The notes under the pieces were generated by a model. That model ran no database searches, was not told the DNA's origin, and was given only the letters and a program-made list of their open reading frames with translations. A stretch of DNA of 6,442 bases, from contig WRKN01000143.1 of the NCBI GenBank assembly GCA_009778055.1, positions 1 to 6,442 of the forward strand, given 5' to 3'. Position numbers and translations under genes: made by a program. Within the stretch, counting starts at the first letter, position 1, and each line of letters begins with the position of its first letter. This DNA is from Synergistaceae bacterium. Its GTDB lineage: Bacteria; Synergistota; Synergistia; Synergistales; Aminobacteriaceae. Shown here piece after piece: positions 1 to 5,974 of this stretch.

Positions 1-1
1 T

Positions 2-1006
2 GCCTCGGAACTTGAACTGGTAGCGGCGGAGCCGGATTTTTGGACGCGCGACGGGAATCAGGAAATTTTGAAAGAGCTGTCCGGCGTCACGGGACGCGTG
101 GAGGAGTGGGAGCGGGTCTGCGGCGAAGCCGACGAACTGGAGCTGCTCGAAGCCATGCTGCGGGAGCAGGAAGACGCGGAGCTGCAAAAGGAGTTCGATG
201 TCAGGGCCGGTGAGCTGCGCCGCACGTTGGAGCGCCATCAGCTTCTTATTCTACTGAATGAGGAATACGACGCCGCCAACGCGATTCTGACGGTGCACGC
301 CGGTTCCGGCGGGCACGATTCGCAGGATTGGGCCGAGATGCTTCTGCGAATGTACCTGCGATGGGCCGAGCGCGGCAAATTCAAAGCCACGGTGCTGGAG
401 GTTTCCTCGGACGCCGAGGCCGGAATAAAAAGCGCCACCGTCATGGTGGAGGGAGATTATGTTTACGGATATCTGAAAGCCGAAAAAGGAGTGCACCGTC
501 TCGTGCGCATATCCCCATTCGACGCCGCGCGCCGGCGCCATACCAGCTTCGCGTCAATAGGAGTGTCGCCCGAATTGCCGGACAGCGTGGAAATAGACGT
601 GCGCCCGGAGGATTTGCGGGTGGACACGTTCCGTGCCAGCGGCGCGGGAGGGCAGTACGTCAACCGCACTGACTCCGCTGTCCGCATAACGCACATTCCC
701 ACCGGAATTGTGGTGAACTGCCAGAACGAGCGTTCGCAGCACATGAACCGGCAGTCCGCCATGAACGTCCTGAAAAGCAAATTATACGAGCGCGCGGTTC
801 AGGAGCGGAACGACGAACTGGCGGCTGTTGTGGGCGATAAAAAAGAAAGCGCGTGGGGCAGCCAGATACGCTCTTACGTGTTGCACCCATATACGTTGGT
901 AAAAGACCACCGCACGGGAACGGAGAAGGGGAACGTTCAGGCCGCGCTGGACGGGGATATCGACGATTTCATCATGAGCTACTTGCGGGCGCAAAAAAAT
1001 GGCTGA
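2..1006 (+). CDS. prfB: Peptide chain release factor 2 (RF2), 5' end outside the window
   Basis: RF2 recognises UGA and UAA stop codons in the ribosomal A site and triggers hydrolysis of peptidyl-tRNA. The reading frame is open from base 2, and the codons before the TTG at 68 already read as RF2 (ELELVAAEPDFW resembles the family's N-terminal helix). I therefore treat the gene as cut by the window edge rather than starting at 68. The 334 residues present compare with about 365 for the family, so roughly 30 are missing. The SPF tripeptide that reads the stop codon in RF2 is encoded at 512-520, inside RISPFD. The catalytic GGQ is at 647-655, inside GAGGQYVNRT. SPF rather than PxT makes this RF2, not RF1. 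The programmed +1 frameshift site found in many prfB genes would lie upstream and cannot be judged. The gene ends in TGA, and its last 8 bases overlap the next gene. Confidence 0.97.
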   Translation, partial: ASELELVAAEPDFWTRDGNQEILKELSGVTGRVEEWERVCGEADELELLEAMLREQEDAELQKEFDVRAGELRRTLERHQLLILLNEEYDAANAILTVHAGSGGHDSQDWAEMLLRMYLRWAERGKFKATVLEVSSDAEAGIKSATVMVEGDYVYGYLKAEKGVHRLVRISPFDAARRRHTSFASIGVSPELPDSVEIDVRPEDLRVDTFRASGAGGQYVNRTDSAVRITHIPTGIVVNCQNERSQHMNRQSAMNVLKSKLYERAVQERNDELAAVVGDKKESAWGSQIRSYVLHPYTLVKDHRTGTEKGNVQAALDGDIDDFIMSYLRAQKNG

Positions 1007-2762
1007 TTTATTTGTCGCTTTTCGCAGAAAAATTCTGTTTCCGGTAACCCTGGTGCTCGCGTGGCTTATTTTCCAGCCGTTCGCCGCTGCTTGGGCTTCG
1101 GCTTCGGCGTTTATCCCCGACCAGCCTGTGCTGTCGGCTGAAAAGCTGCGCCCGGGGATGAAGGGGCATATGCTTACCGTGCTCAGGGGGACTGTCCCGT
1201 CCAGGCTGCCCATCGAGGTGGTAAGCGTCATACCGCAGAAAGGCTCCGCCATGCACTCGGTAATGATACGCCTGCTGCCTTCGGAGGAAAATAAAGCCGG
1301 CAGAGTGGCCCAGGGAATGAGCGGGTCGCCGGTTTACGTAGGCGGTAAACTGGTGGGGGCCGTCAGCATGGGATGGAACTTCAGCGATCACACGGTGGTT
1401 TTGGTGACGCCTATTGACGACATGTGCAGGGTGTTTTCGTGGCCGGACGACATAGGGCGCGGAGGCGTAAATATCGCGGACATCGCGCGCATGGCGTCGC
1501 CTCTTACGGTAAGCGGGTTGAGCGGGCGCGCCGTGGCCGAACTACAGTCCGCTTTGGGCGTGCCGCTGGAGTCCGTTCCGTACGGGGCCAACGGAGAACT
1601 GCCGCTGGAAGACGGCCGTTTTTCCCCGGGAGACGCGGCGGCGGTCTTTCTCGCCTGGGGCGACGTTGAAATGTCGGCGGTGGGAACCGTGACGGCGACC
1701 TCGAAGGACGGGCGATTTCTGGCCTTCGGACATTCTTTTCTGGAGCGCGGGGCGGTAAATTTCCCGGTCGCGCGCGCCACTGTTCACGACATAATTTTCA
1801 GCCAGGCGTTTCCGTTCAAAATCGCGTCTCCGGTCGCAATGATGGGGACTATCACCCAGGATAGAGGCAACGGCGTCGGGGGTCACATGGGGTATTTTAC
1901 GCCGTCTATAGCCGCTAGTTTTGTTTTCAGGGACATGGACGCCGGCGGCGAACGAACGGAGAAAAAAGTGAAAAATTTCCGGGTCGTGCCGGACGCCTTT
2001 TTGAGCGCCAGACTGCTGTATGGGATTTACAGCGGGCTTTTGGACGAGCAGTGGGGGCGAAAAGGAGAGGGAACCGTAACCGTCACCATGCGAGTGGACG
2101 GGCGCGGTTTAACCAAGGGCTGGACGCGCACCAACGCCTTTTTCTCCGAGACGGACGCGGGCAGCGCCGCGATGAGGGAATCCGCCGCAATGATCGACAT
2201 GATCATGCTGCAGCCCTTCAGAGACATATATCCCATAGGTTTCAGGCTGGAGGTTTCGGTTACACGCGAGCCGAAGGTGATGTTCATAGAGGACGTGAAG
2301 GTTCCGTCGGACGCCAGCCCCGGCGATGTCCTGAGCGTTGAGGTGACCTTGCGCCCGTGGCGCCGGAGTCCGATTAAAAGGTACTTTGAAATCACGGTTC
2401 CCAAAGACGCAACGGGAAGCTGTGAGCTGATAGTGCGCGGCGGCGCTACGAACTCATTTTCTCAAATCGCCCTGGATGGCGGGTGGAAGTCCATAGACGG
2501 CTTCGGACGCCTGCTTACGGAGATGAACGCCTTTGACGCCAACAACGAGCTGATACTGGAACTTAATCACGATCAGGCGGACAATAAAACGCGGTCAAAC
2601 TCCAAAAAAACCCCGGCGGAGCTGATACAGGAAGAAAAAGAGTTTTTGAGCGAAACAAAAGTGAGGCGCATGAAAGAAGGAACGCTGAAAATAGCCCGGT
2701 CGGATTACGTGATAGACGGTTTTATGAAACGCCTCATAAACCTGGACGACTCCGATGATTAG
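999..2762 (+). CDS. Secreted SpoIVB/S55-like peptidase-family protein
   Basis: This 587-residue protein has a clear signal peptide: RRK at residues 9-11, a hydrophobic core at about 12-30 and a likely cleavage site near AWASA (31-35). It is probably exported to the periplasm or cell surface. Residues 51-126 match the C-terminal half of the S55 (SpoIVB) peptidase fold, including the serine motif GMSGSP (106-111) followed by GGKLVGAVSMGW. Residues 229-305 match the N-terminal half, with the presumed catalytic histidine in LAFGHS (H245) and then MMGTITQDR. The serine motif thus precedes the histidine motif, the reverse of B. subtilis SpoIVB. Residues about 430-485 look like a beta-rich, Ig-like segment (PGDVLSVEVTL). 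The ATG at 999 lies inside prfB with no clear Shine-Dalgarno, so translation is probably coupled to prfB termination. No in-frame later start would keep the signal peptide. Substrate and biological role are unknown. SpoIVB cleaves a sporulation regulator, but nothing here indicates sporulation, and peptidase activity is inferred from motifs only. Confidence 0.8.
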   Translation: MADLFVAFRRKILFPVTLVLAWLIFQPFAAAWASASAFIPDQPVLSAEKLRPGMKGHMLTVLRGTVPSRLPIEVVSVIPQKGSAMHSVMIRLLPSEENKAGRVAQGMSGSPVYVGGKLVGAVSMGWNFSDHTVVLVTPIDDMCRVFSWPDDIGRGGVNIADIARMASPLTVSGLSGRAVAELQSALGVPLESVPYGANGELPLEDGRFSPGDAAAVFLAWGDVEMSAVGTVTATSKDGRFLAFGHSFLERGAVNFPVARATVHDIIFSQAFPFKIASPVAMMGTITQDRGNGVGGHMGYFTPSIAASFVFRDMDAGGERTEKKVKNFRVVPDAFLSARLLYGIYSGLLDEQWGRKGEGTVTVTMRVDGRGLTKGWTRTNAFFSETDAGSAAMRESAAMIDMIMLQPFRDIYPIGFRLEVSVTREPKVMFIEDVKVPSDASPGDVLSVEVTLRPWRRSPIKRYFEITVPKDATGSCELIVRGGATNSFSQIALDGGWKSIDGFGRLLTEMNAFDANNELILELNHDQADNKTRSNSKKTPAELIQEEKEFLSETKVRRMKEGTLKIARSDYVIDGFMKRLINLDDSDD

Positions 2763-2783
2763 GTATAAGCGGATATAACGGAT
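2763..2783 (+). other. Only intergenic gap, with a 7-base direct repeat over the tmk start
   Basis: These 21 bases between the S55-like gene and tmk are the only DNA in the window outside a coding region. They hold no recognisable promoter, terminator or strong Shine-Dalgarno sequence. CGGATAT occurs twice, at 2770-2776 and 2779-2785, separated by AA. The second copy runs into the ATG of tmk. The CGGAT just before the start is at best a weak ribosome binding site. Confidence 0.55.
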
Positions 2784-3431
2784 ATGAATGACAGGGGAAT
2801 TTTCATAACGCTGGAGGGTATAGACGGCTGCGGTAAAAGCACGCAGGCTGAACTGCTGTGCGCGTGGCTGGAAGATACGCTTGGGAAGGGAAAGGTTCTG
2901 CGTACGTTTGAGCCCGGCGGATGGAGCGGGGGCAAAGCCCTGCGCCGCCTGTTGCTGGAAGAGGCGGCCCTTACGTCCCGAACCGAGCTGCTCCTGTTTT
3001 TGGCTGACAGGAGCGGGCATATAGACACGGAGATATCCCCCGCTCTTCAAAGGGGGAGGTGGGTCGTCTGCGAGCGTTACACGGACTCGACCCTTGCTTA
3101 TCAATCGTGGGGGCGCGGCATATCTTTCGAGGAAATGAGCGTTCTGTTAAACTGGTGCCGCTTTCCGGTTCCCCACCTGACCATTTTTCTTGAAATAGAC
3201 GAAGAAACTGCCAAAGCCAGGCTGAAACGCAGAGGAAGAACAACGGATCGCCTGGAAGCCGCGGGGGATGATTTCATGGCGCGGGTGGCCTGCGGCTATA
3301 AAGAACTGGCGGAGCGCAGCCCTGACCGGATTGTCGCCGTCAATGCCGCTCCGGATGCCGAGCAGGTGGCCGAAAGCGTCCGCGAGGCGGTTGAAAAACA
3401 CTTGCTTGAAAAACGGGAAGGGCAGGCGTGA
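2784..3431 (+). CDS. tmk: Thymidylate kinase (dTMP kinase)
   Basis: The enzyme phosphorylates dTMP to dTDP with ATP in the cytoplasm, an essential step in dTTP synthesis. The 215-residue length is normal for the family. The P-loop GIDGCGKST is at residues 12-20. The PGG motif of the substrate site is at 44-46, within TFEPGG. The DRY-type motif appears as ERY at 97-99, followed by DSTLAYQSWGRG, the typical dTMP-binding stretch. The lid carries RRGRTTDRLE at 149-158. Two positions differ from the usual consensus: TREPGG is TFEPGG, and DR(Y/H) is ERY. The ATG at 2784 has only a weak ribosome binding site but gives the expected N-terminus just before the first beta strand (IFITLEG). The TGA stop overlaps the GTG of the next gene by 4 bases. 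The order tmk-yaaR-holB-ricT is also found in Bacillus and supports the call. Confidence 0.97.
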   Translation: MNDRGIFITLEGIDGCGKSTQAELLCAWLEDTLGKGKVLRTFEPGGWSGGKALRRLLLEEAALTSRTELLLFLADRSGHIDTEISPALQRGRWVVCERYTDSTLAYQSWGRGISFEEMSVLLNWCRFPVPHLTIFLEIDEETAKARLKRRGRTTDRLEAAGDDFMARVACGYKELAERSPDRIVAVNAAPDAEQVAESVREAVEKHLLEKREGQA

Positions 3432-3868
3432 GAGTAAAGGGAGGAACCGACGGCAAGATTGAAGGAAGGGGAGGCGATTCCGGACGGCATCACTCTCCCC
3501 AGGTCGCCTCGACGGAGCGGCCTTCCTTTGGGGCGTCCGTGGAGGAGGCCATGTCGGAATTTGAGGTTCGGGAGCTTTTAGGCCGCCTCGACGCGGTGGC
3601 GAGCAAGCTTTCGCTCTTTCCGGCCGAACGGCTGCTTTTAGAGTACAGGCTCATTTTGAAAGAACTGCTGGCGCGGGTTATGAAGGGTTTCAACATGAAG
3701 CGGGATCTGAAATGGCGGCGTACCAGCCGAAGCACATACGTAACGGTAGAAAGAGCGGAGGCCGCGATGGACGAGCTGGAGGAGGCGTTCCGGCAGGAAA
3801 GCGGGCGAACCAGGGCTTTGCAGCTTATGGAGGAGATAAAAGGGTGTCTGATTTCTCTTCTGTTTTGA
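3428..3868 (+). CDS. yaaR: YaaR-family (DUF327) protein of unknown function
   Basis: This is a 146-residue protein, the same length as I recall for B. subtilis YaaR. The first 40 residues are rich in Gly, Arg and Ser and probably disordered. Residues about 42-146 are helical and charged, with the family-like segments EVRELLGRLDAVASKL, LKELLARVMKG and a final EEIKGCLISLLF resembling the IGEIKGLLVNLY end of YaaR. Position between tmk and holB is the strongest support, since yaaR sits there in Bacillus. The GTG at 3428 overlaps the tmk stop as GTGA and is preceded by GGGAAGGG at 3415-3422. A second in-frame start, ATG at 3551 (residue 42), follows GGAGGAGG at 3541-3548 and could give a 105-residue form. 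I prefer the longer form because its length and faint N-terminal similarity fit the family. No function is established for the family that I can state. Confidence 0.82.
   Translation: MRVKGGTDGKIEGRGGDSGRHHSPQVASTERPSFGASVEEAMSEFEVRELLGRLDAVASKLSLFPAERLLLEYRLILKELLARVMKGFNMKRDLKWRRTSRSTYVTVERAEAAMDELEEAFRQESGRTRALQLMEEIKGCLISLLF
3829..3846 (+). promoter_or_regulatory. Shine-Dalgarno that sets the holB start at GTG 3844
   Basis: GGAGGAG at 3829-3835 lies 8 bases before GTG 3844-3846, inside the end of yaaR. It places the holB start well downstream of the in-frame ATG at 3712. The extra residues the earlier start would add are Gly/Arg-rich and do not resemble a delta' N-terminus. Confidence 0.8.
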
Positions 3869-4650
3869 ACGACTCGCGGGCTTTCCCTTTTGAGGGGCTT
3901 CCGGCGTGGGAAAGCGTCAAAGACGCGTTTCGGAAGGGAGCCGTCCCTCATTGCTGGGCGGTTAAAGCGCCGCTTGAGTGGCACGGCGGCCTTTTGAAAG
4001 TTATGTCGAGGCTTTTCCTGTGCGGCTCGGGCAGCGGCGATTCTTGCGGGTGCGGCGGGTGTATGGGCTGGAGCCGCGAGGATGAAAGGGGCGTCTCATC
4101 ACATCCCGATATGGTGGTGGTCGGCGAGTTCGAGAAGGCGGGAAACATTGACGCCTGCCGCTCGATGATAAAGGAGTTGTCTTTGAAACCCGTGGCGGCG
4201 AGCCGCCGCCTGGGTGTTTTGCCGGCGGCTGACAAACTGCTGGTAAACGCCGCTAACAGCTTGCTTAAAATAGCGGAGGAGCCTCCGTCTCACGCCTGTC
4301 TTTTGTTTTTAATGGAGGGGAACGGCTTGCTGCCGACGCTGAGAAGCCGCTCGCGCCTGACGGTACTGGCCGCGCCGCTGTCGTTTGCCGCCAGGCCCAT
4401 GCCGGTTGATGAGGCGCAATGGGCCGGTTGGCTGAGTAGTTTCAAAGATAACGAAGACCCGGCTGAGCTTTTGTCCTCATGGACGTCGCGTCTTTTGCAG
4501 ACCGGCGACACGGAGGGCGCGGCGCGAACCGACAGACTGCGGTTGCTGATCGAGCAAAAAAAACTTTCACAGACGATGATTTGTGACCTTTTAACTTTGA
4601 CACTCAAGGAGGAGCTTCCTTTTGAGCCTATATTTGGCGGTTTTTGGTAA
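3844..4650 (+). CDS. holB: DNA polymerase III delta' subunit, short form
   Basis: Delta' is part of the clamp loader that opens and loads the sliding clamp during replication. With the GTG start at 3844 it is 268 residues. A zinc-binding cluster is visible at C60, C68, C70 and C73 (LFLCGSGSGDSCGCGGC), followed by SHPD at 86-89, as in known delta' proteins. The AAA+ core motif NAANSLLKIAEEPP is at 135-148, and the SRC-like motif appears as RSRSR at 167-171, with Ser in place of the usual Cys. No Walker A P-loop is seen in the expected region (KAPLEWHGG), as in E. coli delta', which does not hydrolyse ATP. The protein is about 60 residues shorter than E. coli or B. subtilis delta' (about 330), mainly after residue 175, so the C-terminal collar domain must be reduced. 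It overlaps yaaR by 25 bases and ricT by 29, which suggests coupled translation. The match is weaker than for tmk or prfB, but the motifs and gene order agree. Confidence 0.9.
   Translation: MSDFSSVLNDSRAFPFEGLPAWESVKDAFRKGAVPHCWAVKAPLEWHGGLLKVMSRLFLCGSGSGDSCGCGGCMGWSREDERGVSSHPDMVVVGEFEKAGNIDACRSMIKELSLKPVAASRRLGVLPAADKLLVNAANSLLKIAEEPPSHACLLFLMEGNGLLPTLRSRSRLTVLAAPLSFAARPMPVDEAQWAGWLSSFKDNEDPAELLSSWTSRLLQTGDTEGAARTDRLRLLIEQKKLSQTMICDLLTLTLKEELPFEPIFGGFW
4606..4624 (+). promoter_or_regulatory. Strong Shine-Dalgarno that sets the TTG start of ricT
   Basis: AAGGAGGAG at 4606-4614 lies 7 bases before TTG 4622-4624, inside the end of holB. The near-perfect sequence supports this TTG and so the 29-base overlap with holB. 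The resulting N-terminus (SLYLAVFGK) is a plausible first beta strand for the family. Confidence 0.8.
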
Positions 4651-5971
4651 GCCGCGTTACCTTGGACTGGTTGATGTCGGAGACCTTGAACTGAGCGCCG
4701 GGCGCTGGATAGTCATTGAGACGCTCAGGGGTCTGGAGATGGGGCTGCTCGGAGGAACTCTCTCGCGGGAGCAGGAGAGTAAATACCGCAGCGTCTGCCT
4801 GGACGAGCCCAGCGACGAGCACACAAGGGGACCGGAGCCTATGCTTCAGGAGGTAAAATTAGTCGAGCAGGCCGGCGAATCCCAGATTCAGGAGCAGGGC
4901 GCGCGCCGCCTGGACGAAGAAGCGGTGCTGATCCGCGCCAGGCAGATTTTGCGTACCCATCAATTTCAAATGAAGCTGGTTGACACCGAGTACACTATGG
5001 ATCGCAAAAAACTCTTTTTTTATTTCACGTCCGAGCAGCGCGTCGACTTCCGGGCGTATGTCCGAGACCTGGCTAAAGAGTTCCGCGTACGCATAGAAAT
5101 GCGGCAGATAGGCGTAAGGGACGAAGCCAAAACCGTCCGGGGAGTATCTCCGTGCGGAAGACCCTGCTGCTGCAGCTATTGGCTGCACCGCTTCACTCCG
5201 ATCAACATACGGATGGTGAAGGAACAAAACCTGGCTCTGAACCCGACTAAGATATCAGGTATATGCGGCAGGCTGATGTGCTGTATGTTTTATGAACATC
5301 CTACGTACAGTGAACTTTGGAAAAACCTTCCAAGCCCCGGTTCAAAAATCAAGACGCCTCGGGGAAATTACGTCCTGGAAGGGGTGGACCTGCGAACGGA
5401 GGCGGTGAGAGTGAGCTTACCGGAAGGCGGAGAGACGCCGATACCCGTTGCGGATTTCGCCCGCTTCAAGGAAACTGTTTTGCGCGGCGAGCCCTGGGAA
5501 AAAGAGGAGAAAAAGGACGCTGAGCCGGCTCGCAGGGTTTCTGTTCCACGCGGAGGCACGCCCAGGATAACGGCAAAACCCGAAAAAAAATCCTTAGAAG
5601 AGCACATGACAGAAAGGGCCGGGGGGAAAAAACAGCCTTTGCAGGGTCAAACACCGCAAGATTCGCGGAACTTGCAAAAAACGGAAGGAAGCTCGCCCGC
5701 GAAAAAACACCGGCACAAGCACAAGGACATACCGCCGGGTTCGCGTAAGCAGGAAGAGCAGGTAACGAGAACGCAGGGATCGAAGGAACGCCAGAAACCG
5801 CCTGAACAGCGGCCCGGAAACGAGCCGGCAGGGGAGGGGCGCAAGGACTTTCGGAGCGGAACGCAGGTGTTCGGCGCTCATGGCCGCCGTCCTAAAAACA
5901 AAGACGGCGGACGCGGACGCGAGCGCCCCGGTTCCGGAAGCGCCGGGGCGGCAAAGAAGGAGGATCTGTAA
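4622..5971 (+). CDS. ricT: PSP1-domain RicT/YaaT-type protein with long charged C-terminal tail
   Basis: In B. subtilis RicT (YaaT) works with RicA and RicF in a complex that binds iron-sulfur clusters and directs RNase Y in mRNA processing. It also affects competence, biofilm formation and sporulation. This 449-residue protein has the conserved PSP1 region at about residues 90-285. Hallmarks are SPCGRPCCCS (176-185), the stretch from EQNLALNPTKISG into GICGRLMCC (213-221), and KTPRG (234-238). Conserved cysteines likely to matter for cluster binding are C178, C182-184, C215, C220 and C221. Family members are usually about 275 residues. Here residues about 290-449 form an extra tail rich in Lys, Arg, Glu, Pro, Gly and Gln, with a HRHKHK patch near 373-378 and an RGRER-type end. 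This tail is almost certainly disordered and could bind RNA or a partner, but that is inference. ricA and ricF are not in the window. The TAA stop abuts ftsY. Confidence 0.93.
   Translation: MSLYLAVFGKPRYLGLVDVGDLELSAGRWIVIETLRGLEMGLLGGTLSREQESKYRSVCLDEPSDEHTRGPEPMLQEVKLVEQAGESQIQEQGARRLDEEAVLIRARQILRTHQFQMKLVDTEYTMDRKKLFFYFTSEQRVDFRAYVRDLAKEFRVRIEMRQIGVRDEAKTVRGVSPCGRPCCCSYWLHRFTPINIRMVKEQNLALNPTKISGICGRLMCCMFYEHPTYSELWKNLPSPGSKIKTPRGNYVLEGVDLRTEAVRVSLPEGGETPIPVADFARFKETVLRGEPWEKEEKKDAEPARRVSVPRGGTPRITAKPEKKSLEEHMTERAGGKKQPLQGQTPQDSRNLQKTEGSSPAKKHRHKHKDIPPGSRKQEEQVTRTQGSKERQKPPEQRPGNEPAGEGRKDFRSGTQVFGAHGRRPKNKDGGRGRERPGSGSAGAAKKEDL
5884..5910 (+). other. GC-rich hairpin 1 within the 3' end of ricT
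   Basis: CCGCCGTC at 5884-5891 pairs perfectly with GACGGCGG at 5903-5910, leaving an A-rich 11-base loop. No T-run follows, so it is not a rho-independent terminator. It lies in the part of ricT that codes for the low-complexity tail. Confidence 0.6.
5924..5950 (+). other. GC-rich hairpin 2 just upstream of the ftsY ribosome binding site
   Basis: CGCCCCGG at 5924-5931 pairs perfectly with CCGGGGCG at 5943-5950, leaving an 11-base loop that itself contains the palindrome TTCCGGAA. The stem ends 5 bases before the ftsY Shine-Dalgarno region. As with the first hairpin, no T-run follows, so I do not call it a terminator. Confidence 0.6.
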
Positions 5972-5974
5972 ATG
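5956..5974 (+). promoter_or_regulatory. Shine-Dalgarno of ftsY
   Basis: GAAGGAGGAT at 5956-5965 is a near-perfect ribosome binding site, 6 bases before the ATG at 5972. It overlaps the last codons of ricT. Confidence 0.85.

Noticed and set aside
68..70. TTG at 68 as the start of prfB
   Set aside because: The frame stays open to base 2, and the residues encoded before 68 fit the RF2 N-terminal helix. The true start is outside the window.
993..999. Run of seven A's at the prfB-S55 junction as a slippage site joining the two proteins
   Set aside because: A shift here would enter the S55 frame, but it would put a signal peptide in the middle of a cytosolic release factor fusion. Simple overlap with translational coupling explains the arrangement better.
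999..2762. Calling the S55-like gene spoIVB and inferring sporulation
   Set aside because: Motif order, length and context all differ from SpoIVB, and no other sporulation gene is present.
3036..3057. TCCCCC...GGGGGA inverted repeat in tmk as a mobile-element or terminator remnant
   Set aside because: It is a 6-bp stem inside the conserved coding stretch leading to the ERY motif, with no T-run or flanking repeats. Coding constraint explains it.
2595..3104. Minus-strand open frame of 169 residues across the S55-tmk junction
   Set aside because: It runs opposite two well-supported genes and has no recognisable motif or ribosome binding site, so I treat it as a shadow frame.
3712..3714. ATG at 3712 as the start of holB
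   Set aside because: It would add 44 Gly/Arg-rich residues overlapping yaaR by more than 150 bases. The GTG at 3844 has a far better ribosome binding site and gives a normal delta' N-terminus.
4191..4209. GC-rich palindrome in holB (GGCGG...CCGCC)
   Set aside because: A short stem in Ala/Arg codons within coding sequence, with no partner element or T-run. It is expected by chance in GC-rich DNA.
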